NCBI GenBank assembly: GCA_018824305.1
Contig: JAHJGM010000060.1
Coordinates: 1 to 38,414 of the forward strand
Reading direction: 5' to 3'
Source of the DNA: a bacterium
GTDB lineage: Bacteria > Campylobacterota > Campylobacteria > Campylobacterales > Sulfurimonadaceae
Length of the DNA: 38,414 bases
Part shown: positions 1 to 8,726 of the stretch, one piece after another
Position numbering within the stretch: the stretch's first letter is position 1
Layout: the number at the start of each line of letters is the position of its first letter
Translations under genes and position numbers: made by a program
The notes under the pieces: model-generated
Databases searched by the model: none
Told to the model about the DNA's origin: nothing
The model's input: the letters and a program-made list of their open reading frames with translations, nothing else

Positions 1-35
1 ATCTCCTTGGCGGTTGGACGTTTAGGTACTGGGAC

Positions 36-98
36 GAAAATTCCGGGGACAGTGTACTTAATTATTTTACACCCTCAGGGATTGAATCTCCACTTTTT
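36..98. repeat. RAYT/IS200-associated repeat, copy A
   Basis: This block shares a 25-bp core (gaaaattccggggacagt, then R, then tactta) and a second block (attgaatctccactttt) with copy B at 2638-2703, in the same order and orientation and with a similar spacer. From memory, ...ccggggacagtRtactta... motifs often flank REP-associated Y1 (IS200-like) transposase genes in proteobacteria; I could not check this. Frame 1 is open from the window edge to a stop at 112-114, so the end of such a transposase could lie here, but no diagnostic motif is visible. Confidence 0.6.
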
Positions 99-138
99 TA
101 TTCTTTACATGTAAGCTTGACTCACTTTAAACTTTCGG

Positions 139-144
139 TACAAT
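139..144 (+). promoter_or_regulatory. -10 box for the small DUF3185-like gene
   Basis: TACAAT preceded by tttcgg, 27 bp before the ATG at 171. The same TTTCGnTAnAAT layout occurs before three other genes here (HDOD, gatA, metX). Confidence 0.45.
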
Positions 145-170
145 GTTTAGTAAAGAGTAAAGGAGCTGCA

Positions 171-293
171 ATGAGAATGACAGGTATGATCGTAATGGTC
201 TTTGGATTTGGTCTTATGGTCTTGGGGTACCAGTTCTCCCTCTCGGCAGAGTCGCAAATAACACATGCAGTTACGGGATATTTGAGTATTTAA
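171..293 (+). CDS. DUF3185-like small membrane protein (40 aa)
   Basis: This is a 40-codon reading frame starting at ATG 171, with an AGGAG ribosome binding site at 161-165. It has one hydrophobic segment (about residues 5-20) followed by GYQFSLSAES and a short tail containing VTGY. The pattern of a glycine-rich membrane helix, then G-Y-x-x-S, then S-x-I and TG resembles the DUF3185 family of tiny membrane proteins. Family members usually continue into a second helix, so this copy may be truncated after the TG motif. It sits just downstream of the transposon-associated repeat. Function is unknown. The good ribosome binding site and the promoter support expression; the family call is from memory. 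Confidence 0.5.
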   Translation: MRMTGMIVMVFGFGLMVLGYQFSLSAESQITHAVTGYLSI

Positions 294-324
294 AATGAAA
301 ATAATAGAGGTATAGGTTGCGATC

Positions 325-726
325 GTGAACTATTTACTTGTCCTTATATCGCTGCTGTTCTTAGGATGCAACGACACTTCGCAGACGTTCGTACACAACA
401 AGAAAATACTTGATGCAAAAATAGAGTGTATGAGTCTTAGCGTCTTTCCTCCGAACAAGACCATAGAAGATACCCTAAACTCGTTCTACCCTTTTAAAAA
501 AGAGTGTGAGTACAGTCTCGTAATATCTTACAAAACATCCATTACATGTAACTCCAACCAAAACGCGGACAAAAAAGCCTATGGATTCCCGCAAAGCTAC
601 CTGAGAATGGAACTTAAATATGGCGCCTACCTACAATACACCTACTACAAAGACCTGCAGGACAACCTGAGTGCCAAAGATGTGCAAAATGGGTTTGAAA
701 AGATGAAAGAGGAGTTGCAGTTTTAA
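325..726 (+). CDS. Predicted lipoprotein, unknown function
   Basis: The 133-aa product starts at GTG 325. It has a short hydrophobic signal ending in a lipobox (LFLGC, Cys at about residue 15), so it should be exported and lipid-anchored after signal peptidase II cleavage. The mature part is hydrophilic, with three further cysteines (about residues 35, 61 and 75) that could form a disulfide in the periplasm. I do not recognise a domain. A purine-rich stretch (agaggtatagg) lies 9-19 bp before the start. A perfect TTACATGTAA palindrome sits inside the gene at 542-551, where it encodes Thr-Cys. It is probably independent of its neighbours, being separated by about 30 bp from the small upstream gene and about 120 bp from the HDOD gene. 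Confidence 0.6.
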   Translation: MNYLLVLISLLFLGCNDTSQTFVHNKKILDAKIECMSLSVFPPNKTIEDTLNSFYPFKKECEYSLVISYKTSITCNSNQNADKKAYGFPQSYLRMELKYGAYLQYTYYKDLQDNLSAKDVQNGFEKMKEELQF

Positions 727-808
727 CTTTTTATTTTTGTTCATTATACCAAATAAAAAAAGAACCCGACGATGTAAGCGGATGGAAGCCGTTAAGCTAA
801 ATTTTCGA

Positions 809-814
809 TACAAT
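809..814 (+). promoter_or_regulatory. -10 box for the HDOD gene
   Basis: TACAAT preceded by tttcga (803-808), nearly identical to the gatA promoter element at 2797-2808. It lies 37 bp before the GTG at 851. If it is real, it rules out the longer in-frame starts at 737 and 782. Confidence 0.5.
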
Positions 815-850
815 TACTCCAATGTAAAAAAGGGTGCCAAGGAGCGTAAA

Positions 851-1672
851 GTGGAGTTCGATAGCATAGTCAACCGTATAGATTCTCTGCCACCGTTGCC
901 CGAGTCGCTACTTGAAATGGAAAGATTATACGCTCGTGGTGAACCGGATATGCGTGTGCTTTCACGTATCATCGAGAAAGACCCGGTATTGACGGCAAAT
1001 ATTTTGGCACGTGTCAATGCGCCCTATTATGGTATGAAGAAAAAGATCGTATCGGTAATGCAAGCAGTCATGCTCTTTGGTGCTATACCGATACGTGGGT
1101 TTGCGATGGGGTCATTGGTAGATCGGAATTTCAGCTTCGATATGCACCCATACGGTCTGAGCAATAGTGCGTTTTTGGAGGTCAGCTCACTGCAGAGTGC
1201 CTTGATGTTTCAGTGGTATATGGGCGTAGATATAGAGATGGCTAGAGACCTGATCCCGATTGCTTTTTTAATGGAAATAGGTAAGATCATCATCGCGAAA
1301 GAGGTGATCGAGAGTGATTATGTAACAGAGTTTTCACAGATGATCGCAAAAGAGGGAGCCGCACAGACAGAACACTTTTTTACCGAGGTCACTTCCGGCG
1401 AAGTAGCGGCAATGCTCTTTGAACACTGGAATTTCAATGAGATTTTTATAAATACTATGGATTATCTTGATTATATGGATGATGCTCCCAAAGAGTATCT
1501 ACCCTATATCCAAGCGCTAGATGTCGTTCAGACATGTGTGAACGTCAGCGAAATCATGACTCAATCAAGTTTTGAAGCAGCGAAAAATAAAATAGAGCAG
1601 TATGGCTTGCCTTTAAATCACTTTGTGCATACTGTTAAGCGGCTACAGCGCAAGCGCAGTGTACACTCCTAA
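851..1672 (+). CDS. HDOD domain protein
   Basis: The 273-aa product is an HDOD-domain protein, a degenerate relative of HD phosphohydrolases found in bacterial signalling and cell-cycle regulators. The N-terminal part carries the usual LPPLPES entry motif, then a helix with I-I-E-K-D-P and the N-A-P-Y-Y-G turn. The HD metal residues are not evident, as expected for HDOD. I chose GTG 851 because AAGGAG lies at 839-844 with six bases of spacing and because a promoter-like -10 box lies at 809-814. The frame is open further upstream to TTG 737 and includes ATG 782, but neither has a ribosome binding site. No output domain (GGDEF, EAL or response regulator) is fused to it. Its target is unknown. 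Confidence 0.8.
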   Translation: MEFDSIVNRIDSLPPLPESLLEMERLYARGEPDMRVLSRIIEKDPVLTANILARVNAPYYGMKKKIVSVMQAVMLFGAIPIRGFAMGSLVDRNFSFDMHPYGLSNSAFLEVSSLQSALMFQWYMGVDIEMARDLIPIAFLMEIGKIIIAKEVIESDYVTEFSQMIAKEGAAQTEHFFTEVTSGEVAAMLFEHWNFNEIFINTMDYLDYMDDAPKEYLPYIQALDVVQTCVNVSEIMTQSSFEAAKNKIEQYGLPLNHFVHTVKRLQRKRSVHS

Positions 1673-1705
1673 TTGAAGATTTATCGCTCATTTTAAACAT
1701 AACTC

Positions 1706-1730
1706 GTTCCCAATGTCCTCGTTGGGAATG
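1706..1730. repeat. REP-like hairpin
   Basis: Perfect 7-bp arms ttcccaa (1707-1713) and ttgggaa (1722-1728) enclose an 8-nt loop, set in the context actcgttcccaa...ttgggaatgcatac. This closely resembles the widespread REP family with core gttcccacgc...gcgtgggaatgc. It lies between convergently unrelated genes, after the HDOD stop codon. Confidence 0.55.
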
Positions 1731-1774
1731 CATACTGCAACATAAACTGCAATATTAAGTATCCACGATTGATC

Positions 1775-1806
1775 AACATACAAAATGAGATGTATGTTCT
1801 TTTGTT
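1775..1806 (+). terminator. Hairpin, possible HDOD terminator
   Basis: The arms aacataca (1775-1782) and tgtatgtt (1791-1798) form an 8-bp stem with an 8-nt loop, followed by cttttgtt. An alternative outer pairing atcaac...gttgat surrounds it. The T-tract is short, so termination is only possible. Confidence 0.35.
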
Positions 1807-1869
1807 GATTAAGGTTGTTTTATATAAAATATTTGTTAATAAATAGTTAGCCACAGAAGGAGAAAATAT

Positions 1870-2265
1870 ATGAAAGCAAACAATCTATCCTCATGTATCG
1901 TTACGAATAATGTAGAGGAAAGCAAAAGATTTTATATAAAAAATTTTAACGCTAAAATCACATTTGACTGCGGATGGTATATCAATATGGAATTTGGCAA
2001 CAGCACGGCGACATTGCAATTTATGGCACCACAGCAACCTGAGCAGCCTATATGCAATGGTAGCGGGCTGATGTATAACTTTGAAGTAGATGATGTGGAT
2101 GTGGAGCATGAACGATTAATGCAACTTGAGAATGAACCCGTCATGCCTCTTGAAGATCACCCGTGGGGAGACAGAGGCTTTGCTATATTGGATCCAAATG
2201 GGATTATGCTTTATATCTATTCAAACAAAGAACCATCCGAAGAGTTCAAACGATTTTTTAAATAA
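1870..2265 (+). CDS. VOC family (glyoxalase/bleomycin-resistance fold) protein
   Basis: The 131-aa product fits the single-chain vicinal-oxygen-chelate fold. It starts with an S-S-C-I-V-T beta strand and a V-E-E-S-K-R-F-Y helix, and the C-terminal half has the hallmark D-R-G-F-A-I-L-D-P-N-G followed by a strand (LYIY). Related proteins bind metal or small hydrophobic ligands as dimers, for example dioxygenases, glyoxalases and antibiotic-binding proteins; the substrate here cannot be read from sequence. The ATG at 1870 follows agaaggag with ideal spacing. A YjbR-family gene starts 9 bp after its stop, so the two are probably co-transcribed. Confidence 0.8.
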   Translation: MKANNLSSCIVTNNVEESKRFYIKNFNAKITFDCGWYINMEFGNSTATLQFMAPQQPEQPICNGSGLMYNFEVDDVDVEHERLMQLENEPVMPLEDHPWGDRGFAILDPNGIMLYIYSNKEPSEEFKRFFK

Positions 2266-2274
2266 GTAGCTGAC

Positions 2275-2628
2275 ATGGAATTGAAAAAACTAGAAAAAAT
2301 ACTTTTGTCAAAGGCAGGTGCGCTCAAAGAGTTTCCGTTTGGAGATGATGCTATGGTCTTTAAGGTAATGGGCAAAATGTTTGCATTGATAGCATGGCAA
2401 GAGAATCCAATGCGGATAACACTCAAGTCACTACCTGAAGATGCCATCGGATATCGTGAGCTGTACGAATGTGTTAAAGAGGGTTACTATATGAATAAAA
2501 AGCACTGGAATACCATTACACTTGATGGAAGTATGAATGATGACGTTCTTTTCAGCATGATTGATGAATCTTATGATCTTGTTGTTTCAAAACTTACAAA
2601 AAAAGAGAAAGAAACACTTCTTGGATGA
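2275..2628 (+). CDS. MmcQ/YjbR family protein
   Basis: The 117-aa product matches the YjbR/MmcQ family (CyaY-like fold, proposed DNA binding). It has an N-terminal helix, then K-E-F-P-F-G-D-D-A-M-V-F-K-V-M-G-K-M-F-A-L, the R-I-T-L-K-S strand, and a C-terminal Y-M-N-K-K-H-W-N-T-I motif followed by the D-E-S-Y-D-L-V helix. Length is typical for the family. It follows the VOC gene by only 9 bp. Such pairs of small stand-alone VOC and YjbR genes are common in accessory regions, but the biochemical role of YjbR proteins is not established. Confidence 0.85.
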   Translation: MELKKLEKILLSKAGALKEFPFGDDAMVFKVMGKMFALIAWQENPMRITLKSLPEDAIGYRELYECVKEGYYMNKKHWNTITLDGSMNDDVLFSMIDESYDLVVSKLTKKEKETLLG

Positions 2629-2637
2629 CAAATCAGT

Positions 2638-2703
2638 GAAAATTCCGGGGACAGTATACTTACTTAATCAAAAAGACACCCCAGAAATTGAATCTCCACT
2701 TTT
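2638..2703. repeat. RAYT/IS200-associated repeat, copy B
   Basis: Second copy of the repeat at 36-98, in the same orientation. The first 25 bases match except one (A for G in cagtRtactta), and the second block attgaatctccactttt matches exactly; the middle differs. No transposase gene is next to it. The two copies bracket the five accessory genes at 171-2628. The remaining bases to 2790 show nothing else I recognise. Confidence 0.6.
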
Positions 2704-2802
2704 AAAACATTATAAATAAGAGATAGCAAAAAAGCTTCAAAAGTATTATCTTTATTTAATGCACACACAAACCGTTATCAGATTTATAAAATCATTTTTC
2801 GA

Positions 2803-2808
2803 TATAAT
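2803..2808 (+). promoter_or_regulatory. gatA -10 promoter box
   Basis: TATAAT in the context tttcgatataat (2797-2808). It lies 32 bp before the GTG start of gatA. Confidence 0.65.
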
Positions 2809-2840
2809 ACAAAAAATAATTTTTACATGTAGGAAAACCG

Positions 2841-4187
2841 GTGATTACATTAAAAGAAGCATTATCTCTAAGTAAAGACGAACTCAACAAATTTAAAGAC
2901 TCCCTCAAAGCTAAAATTGAAGCCGATCCAGAGCTAAACGCGTACATAGACGTAAACAATGTAGGCGAGGGCGTGCCTATCGCCATCAAAGACAACATTC
3001 AAGTCAAAGAGTGGTCTGTGACTTCGGGCTCAAACATCCTTCAGGGCTACATCGCTCCCTATAACGCGACTGTCATCGAGAAGATGTTAAGTGCGGGTCT
3101 TAGCCCGTTCGGGCGTACGAACATGGACGAGTTTGCCATGGGTTCTACGACAGAGAGCAGTTTTTACGGCAAGACGCTAAACCCTAAAAACCGTGACTGC
3201 GTACCGGGCGGAAGTTCGGGCGGAAGCGCTGCTGCCGTGGCTGCTGGTCTTGCGATCGCGGCTCTTGGAAGCGACACGGGCGGGTCTATCCGTCAGCCTG
3301 CTGCATTTTGCGGGATAGTAGGGATGAAACCGACTTACGGACGTGTCAGCCGTTACGGTCTTGGCGCGTACGCTTCTAGTTTAGATCAGATCGGACCGAT
3401 GACGCAAAACGTCGAAGATGCGGCGATCCTTTATGACATCATCTGCGGTTACGACGAGAAAGACTCTACGAGTGCGAACATCGCATGCGAAAAAGTGAGC
3501 GACAAACTGAATGCGGATAGAAAACTGCGTATCGCCGTACTTCCCGAGTATGTAAAAGACGCAAGCGAGGATGTGCAAAAAGCGTATGCCGACACTATCG
3601 AAGCTCTAAAAGCCGCGGGTCACACCATCGTAGAAAAAGAGATGATGAACCCAAAATACGACATCTCTGCTTACTACATCACAGCGACAGCAGAAGCGAC
3701 TACAAATCTTGCACGTTATGACGGTATCCGTTACGGTAACCGTAAAGTGGGCAAGAATTTGGAAGACACTTTCATCCAAACACGTAGTGAAGGGTTTGGC
3801 GATGAGGTAAAACGCCGTATCATGCTTGGAAACTTCGTACTTTCTTCTGGGTACTACGATGCTTACTACGTAAAAGCGCAAAAAGTGCGTCACCTTATCA
3901 AAGACAACTATGCGAAGATATTTGAGGATGTAGACCTCATACTTTCTCCCGTAGCTCCAAGCACCGCAAACAAGTTCGGCGAGCTTGAAAGCCCGATAGA
4001 GATGTACCTAAGCGACATTTACACTATCTCGGTAAACCTTGCTGGTCTTCCGGCGATCTCTGTTCCTGTGGCAAATGCGGCAAACGGAATGCCTGTAGGC
4101 TTACAGCTTATAGCAAATGCATACGATGAGCAAACACTTTTTGACGGTGCTATGAGTTTGGAAAAACAAGTAAACTACAACTCTTAA
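2841..4187 (+). CDS. gatA: Asp/Glu-tRNA amidotransferase subunit A
   Basis: This is the glutaminase/amidase subunit of the GatCAB complex, which converts Glu-tRNA(Gln) and Asp-tRNA(Asn) to the amidated forms in the cytoplasm. The 448-aa protein has the full amidase-signature triad: Lys50 (AIKDN), Ser125 (GGSSGGS) and Ser149 (DTGGSIRQP), with the spacing of characterised GatA proteins. The start is GTG 2841, after aggaaa at 2832-2837; the protein begins with the usual I-T-L-K-E-A. Its ribosome binding site abuts a TTACATGTA palindrome at 2823-2831. gatB and gatC are not in the window, so the complex is encoded at separate loci. A terminator hairpin follows. Confidence 0.95.
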   Translation: MITLKEALSLSKDELNKFKDSLKAKIEADPELNAYIDVNNVGEGVPIAIKDNIQVKEWSVTSGSNILQGYIAPYNATVIEKMLSAGLSPFGRTNMDEFAMGSTTESSFYGKTLNPKNRDCVPGGSSGGSAAAVAAGLAIAALGSDTGGSIRQPAAFCGIVGMKPTYGRVSRYGLGAYASSLDQIGPMTQNVEDAAILYDIICGYDEKDSTSANIACEKVSDKLNADRKLRIAVLPEYVKDASEDVQKAYADTIEALKAAGHTIVEKEMMNPKYDISAYYITATAEATTNLARYDGIRYGNRKVGKNLEDTFIQTRSEGFGDEVKRRIMLGNFVLSSGYYDAYYVKAQKVRHLIKDNYAKIFEDVDLILSPVAPSTANKFGELESPIEMYLSDIYTISVNLAGLPAISVPVANAANGMPVGLQLIANAYDEQTLFDGAMSLEKQVNYNS

Positions 4188-4210
4188 TCTTTCTTTTTAA
4201 ACCTCTTTAT

Positions 4211-4241
4211 TTCCAAGCTTTTTGGCTTGGAAAAACTTTTT
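4211..4241 (+). terminator. Terminator after gatA
   Basis: Perfect 8-bp stem ttccaagc (4211-4218) with gcttggaa (4225-4232) and a 6-nt loop, followed by a short T-run (4237-4241). It lies 23 bp after the gatA stop. Confidence 0.65.
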
Positions 4242-4306
4242 ACTTTCATCCAAAACCGTTAATGAGAATGCATTTTGCTTTCTTACATGTAAGAGAATTG
4301 AATCAT

Positions 4307-4312
4307 TATGAT
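4307..4312 (+). promoter_or_regulatory. Possible -10 box for the 84-aa gene
   Basis: TATGAT, 15 bp before ATG 4328, with aaaaagg as a possible ribosome binding site in between. A perfect CTTACATGTAAG palindrome (4282-4293) lies directly upstream, roughly where a -35 region would be. Confidence 0.35.
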
Positions 4313-4327
4313 AAAAAGGTATAAATA

Positions 4328-4582
4328 ATGGCTGTATATACAAGTAACGGCAAACAACTTCTTGATGTCGAGTATGACGTGCTAGTCGAGATAAACGACA
4401 TGCTTGACGGTATGAGAGTCATCTCCAAGGATGTTCGGGACGATGAGTATGCCGTGTTTATGCTGCAGCCAAACGGCAATGTCTGCTGTTATGTGTTTGA
4501 CGAGGTGTTCATCATCGGGCGTGTCAGCGAGTTTGAAACACTTGTCGAAGCCGCAGAGGCTTGGAAGAACAATGAGATATAG
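4328..4582 (+). CDS. Conserved-looking small protein, unknown
   Basis: The 84-aa soluble, acidic product has no signal peptide or membrane helix. It shows alternating short strands (AVYTSNGKQLLDVEYDV, then AVFMLQPNGNVCCYVF) and a C-terminal helix (EFETLVEAAEAWKNN). The balanced composition suggests a real folded protein, and an ATG with a nearby purine-rich stretch supports it. I do not recognise the family. Its stop codon directly abuts the stop codon of the convergent LysE gene, with no room for a terminator between them. Confidence 0.65.
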   Translation: MAVYTSNGKQLLDVEYDVLVEINDMLDGMRVISKDVRDDEYAVFMLQPNGNVCCYVFDEVFIIGRVSEFETLVEAAEAWKNNEI

Positions 4583-5185
4583 TTAAAAGGCTATATGTAC
4601 GAACAAAGAAACGGCAAAACCAAGTAAGATAAGCGCGGAAAATATACTAAGAGTATTTGAAACTTTCTGCGATATTCTATGTTTTGATCTATGTACTGCA
4701 TAGGGCATAAGAGTAGTCCACAGAGTGATGGCACTCATCATTCCGAGTATGGTAAAGCCCGTATTGAGGTTTTTGTTTGCGGCGTACCCTGCGATACTGA
4801 ACCAAAAAACGATGGTGTAAGGGTTCAGAAGTGTTAAGACAAGCCCTTGTACATAGATACCCCAGAGATTTTTGATCGGGAGAGTTTGGGTGTGAATCTC
4901 TACTTTTTTAGCTCTGTTTTTATAGATGCCGTATGCAAGATAGAGTAAAAAAAAGCTTCCAAAAACACCGGTCATGTTTAAAAAAACGGGACTGTTCATA
5001 AAGCTCATCAACCCCGCTAAGATCAAAGACAGATAAAGTATATCCGCGCTCATAGCTCCAAAACCAAGCGCGACTCCTGCCTTATAGCTTTTTAGTGCGT
5101 TATTCATGATGAGGATGTTTATGGGACCAAGAGGGATGGCGGCGCCAAGTCCAAGCAAAAACCCTTCGCCAAAAGATGCTAACAT
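4583..5185 (-). CDS. LysE/RhtB family amino-acid exporter
   Basis: The 200-aa inner-membrane protein has about six hydrophobic helices and the family pattern G-x-x-x-P-L-G-P-I-N near the N-terminus and L-N-P-Y-T-I-V-F-W in the middle. LysE/RhtB proteins export amino acids or related metabolites using the proton gradient; the substrate is not predictable here. It is convergent with the 84-aa gene, their stop codons touching. The promoter is likely at 5245-5250 on the minus strand, inside an aaaatgc...gcatttt inverted repeat that could be an operator. Confidence 0.88.
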   Translation of the reverse strand: MLASFGEGFLLGLGAAIPLGPINILIMNNALKSYKAGVALGFGAMSADILYLSLILAGLMSFMNSPVFLNMTGVFGSFFLLYLAYGIYKNRAKKVEIHTQTLPIKNLWGIYVQGLVLTLLNPYTIVFWFSIAGYAANKNLNTGFTILGMMSAITLWTTLMPYAVHRSKHRISQKVSNTLSIFSALILLGFAVSLFVHIAF

Positions 5186-5233
5186 CAGACATGCCTTGTG
5201 TGATGAAGATATTGCATTTTTAGACCTTTATGG

Positions 5234-5257
5234 AAAATGCCGTTATTATAGCATTTT
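5234..5257 (-). promoter_or_regulatory. LysE-gene promoter inside an inverted repeat
   Basis: The minus-strand -10 TATAAT (plus coordinates 5245-5250) lies within the inverted repeat aaaatgc (5234-5240) / gcatttt (5251-5257). A third copy, gcatttt at 5214-5220, can also pair with the central aaaatgc. The placement is that of an operator covering the -10 box. Confidence 0.4.
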
Positions 5258-5341
5258 TGATTTACCTCTATTTGTAAAGATAAAAGTTAACAAATAAGTA
5301 GTAAAATGCAGGCAGTGACTTTAAAAAAAGAGGTGACTGTC

Positions 5342-6154
5342 ATGGCAAAATGGGATTACACTCAAGATATAGATTATGACTCTATAGATATCGTTAAAGT
5401 GAGAGATAACCATTTTCTTTTTTACCTGCTTACTATCGCATCATTCATAGAAATAACTTCCGAGACTTATGCTCAAAATCTCTCAGACTACTACAGCGAT
5501 AATCCTGAAGCTCTCCAATGGATAAATGAAGTCTGGCAAAACGAAGAGGTACAACACGGCAAAGCTTTGAGAGCTTATATCTTACATGTATGGCCTGAAT
5601 TTCCTTGGGAAAAAGTGTATGATCGGTTCTTGGAACTTTATCTTCCTCTTTGCAATACGGGTTCGTTTCAGCCCACAAGAGGATTAGAGATGTTGGCTCG
5701 GATGATAGTCGAGACAGGGACTTCTACCATGTACAGAGCGTTTGAAAGCTACGCAAAAAGCTTTGACGAACCCGTATTGGCAGGTTTGGTACATTATATC
5801 TACAAAGACGAGGTCAACCACTACAGCTATTTCGACCGTTATTTTAAACATTACAACCAAAGTGAAGAACTGGGTCGCAAAGAGATACTCAAAGTGATCG
5901 CACAGCGCTTAAAAGATGCCAGCAGTGAAGACATTGAGATGGGTTATCAGAGTATTTACGAGCAAGAACATGAGGGTCGGTTTGAACTGTCGGCTTATGA
6001 GGCGTTTAAAAAAGAACTAAACGGTTTGGCAAAACAGCATTACCCTTACTCTATGGCAATTAAAATGACGATGCAGCCGCTAAATCTCAACAAAGCAGTT
6101 GAAGTGACGATCGCTCCGATCATACTCGGTGCCATGAAAGTACTAGGGATCTAA
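5342..6154 (+). CDS. Ferritin-like diiron protein
   Basis: The 270-aa product is mostly helical and carries the diiron ligand pattern of the ferritin-like superfamily: Glu37/Glu41, then E69-x-x-H72 (NEEVQH), Glu124 and E157-x-x-H160 (KDEVNHY). The spacing and helices resemble acyl-ACP-desaturase or other oxidase-like four-helix bundles rather than iron-storage ferritin. The substrate is unknown. I chose ATG 5342, 12 codons inside the longest frame, because agaggtga lies just before it while ATG 5306 has no ribosome binding site. The gene contains a TTACATGTA motif (5582-5590) encoding Leu-His-Val. It is followed after 75 bp by an outer-membrane protein with its own -10 box. Confidence 0.7.
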   Translation: MAKWDYTQDIDYDSIDIVKVRDNHFLFYLLTIASFIEITSETYAQNLSDYYSDNPEALQWINEVWQNEEVQHGKALRAYILHVWPEFPWEKVYDRFLELYLPLCNTGSFQPTRGLEMLARMIVETGTSTMYRAFESYAKSFDEPVLAGLVHYIYKDEVNHYSYFDRYFKHYNQSEELGRKEILKVIAQRLKDASSEDIEMGYQSIYEQEHEGRFELSAYEAFKKELNGLAKQHYPYSMAIKMTMQPLNLNKAVEVTIAPIILGAMKVLGI

Positions 6155-6192
6155 AAACCGTTACATTAACGATGTTATTAATATAGCGCCAC

Positions 6193-6198
6193 TATAAT
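6193..6198 (+). promoter_or_regulatory. -10 box before the outer-membrane barrel gene
   Basis: TATAAT in agcgccactataat, 32 bp before the GTG start at 6230. Confidence 0.5.
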
Positions 6199-6229
6199 TT
6201 TAAAAATAGATTTTTAAAAAGTAGACAGC

Positions 6230-7114
6230 GTGCATATAAAAACTCTTTTATTTTTTGTCTTGGCATTGTTCTTTAGCAGTTTGAATGCTCAGGAAGAGTC
6301 GAGTAAAACACAGTTGGAACGCAGTGTCGAGCCGAAAATATCATTTGAATCTTCATATATCAGTGATGCAAAAGTAAAAGATTCGCAGGGCAGTGTAAGC
6401 GTATCTAAAAACAGAATCCAGCTCAATAATGCACTTTTTGGGATCTCTTATACGAACTGGTCTTTTTTTTGGGACAATGTATCCAGACTTCCTTTTGGCG
6501 ACGGCGTGCATCAGCCTATAAAAGAACTTCACAGTATTATGTTACATGCAAATCTTCCCTATCATATCAGCGATGATCTGTTTTTGCTCACATCCGTTTC
6601 AGTAAAATCTACTTTTGAAAAAGAGACAAAAGACTCTTACGGCGCGGGATTTTTTGGCTTTATAGCATATAAGATCGATGATGACAATACGCTGAATTTT
6701 GGGGCATTTGCCAATTATCATCCTGTTTCTACCTTGGTGATGCCGATGGCAAGTTACAGTTACAGGGCCAGAAAAAAAGATGGTCTGCAAGCGGTGATAG
6801 GTTTTCCCCGTACTTATGTCGGTTACAGTCTCAACCGCGATACACTTGTGAATTTTGGGATGATCTTTTCTCAGGCTGTGGTAAAGTTAAGCGATGACAG
6901 CACGATAGAAAGGTCCGGCTATTTAGAAGCGCAGGACTATCTTGGAAATGTCGGTATCTCTTACGATGTCAGTGAAAACTTCAAAATTCAAGGCGATCTT
7001 TTATACAGCATCAAAAGAGATTTTACTATCTATAATGCAGATGGACATGCACAAGAATCATACTCCATAGATCCCTCATTTGGGGTAAATATTCGATTGA
7101 CATATACTTTTTAA
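6230..7114 (+). CDS. Outer-membrane beta-barrel protein (DUF6268-like)
   Basis: The 294-aa product has an N-terminal signal peptide (hydrophobic core at residues 4-18, likely cleavage after SLNA). Many amphipathic strands with aromatic girdle residues follow, and the last strand ends in T-Y-T-F, the terminal Phe recognised by the BAM machinery. This is a predicted outer-membrane barrel. The layout resembles the DUF6268 family, but I cannot confirm it. The start is GTG 6230. It has its own TATAAT box, and no partner gene indicates a substrate. A TTACATGCAA variant of the recurrent palindrome lies at 6542-6551. Confidence 0.7.
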   Translation: MHIKTLLFFVLALFFSSLNAQEESSKTQLERSVEPKISFESSYISDAKVKDSQGSVSVSKNRIQLNNALFGISYTNWSFFWDNVSRLPFGDGVHQPIKELHSIMLHANLPYHISDDLFLLTSVSVKSTFEKETKDSYGAGFFGFIAYKIDDDNTLNFGAFANYHPVSTLVMPMASYSYRARKKDGLQAVIGFPRTYVGYSLNRDTLVNFGMIFSQAVVKLSDDSTIERSGYLEAQDYLGNVGISYDVSENFKIQGDLLYSIKRDFTIYNADGHAQESYSIDPSFGVNIRLTYTF

Positions 7115-7171
7115 ACTCTTCGATCCTGAGACGTACAAAAACACTTTACCTGTTTTTAACCACAAAAAAGT

Positions 7172-7177
7172 TATAAT
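7172..7177 (+). promoter_or_regulatory. guaB -10 promoter box
   Basis: TATAAT in aaaaaagttataatcc, 50 bp before the guaB ATG. Confidence 0.6.
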
Positions 7178-7212
7178 CCGAAAATTTTAAGATAACTACA
7201 CAACTTTCATAG

Positions 7213-8673
<1,461 letters not shown>

Positions 8674-8679
8674 TTTTAT

Positions 8680-8705
8680 GGCATCTGTTCTTATGAGCAG
8701 GTGCC
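8680..8705 (+). other. Intercistronic hairpin between guaB and the RDD gene
   Basis: ggcatctg (8680-8687) pairs with caggtgcc (8698-8705), 8 bp including one G-T wobble, with a 10-nt loop. No T-tract follows, so it is more likely an mRNA processing or stability element than a full terminator. Confidence 0.35.
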
Positions 8706-8726
8706 GACAAACGAAAAGATTAGCAT

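Noticed and set aside
1-114. Transposase C-terminus at the left edge
   Set aside because: Frame 1 is open to the stop at 112-114 but carries no diagnostic motif and runs through the repeat; evidence is too weak for a gene call.
737-850. Longer N-terminus for the HDOD protein (TTG 737 or ATG 782)
   Set aside because: Neither start has a ribosome binding site, and a promoter-like -10 box at 809-814 lies inside the extension; GTG 851 has aaggag at good spacing.
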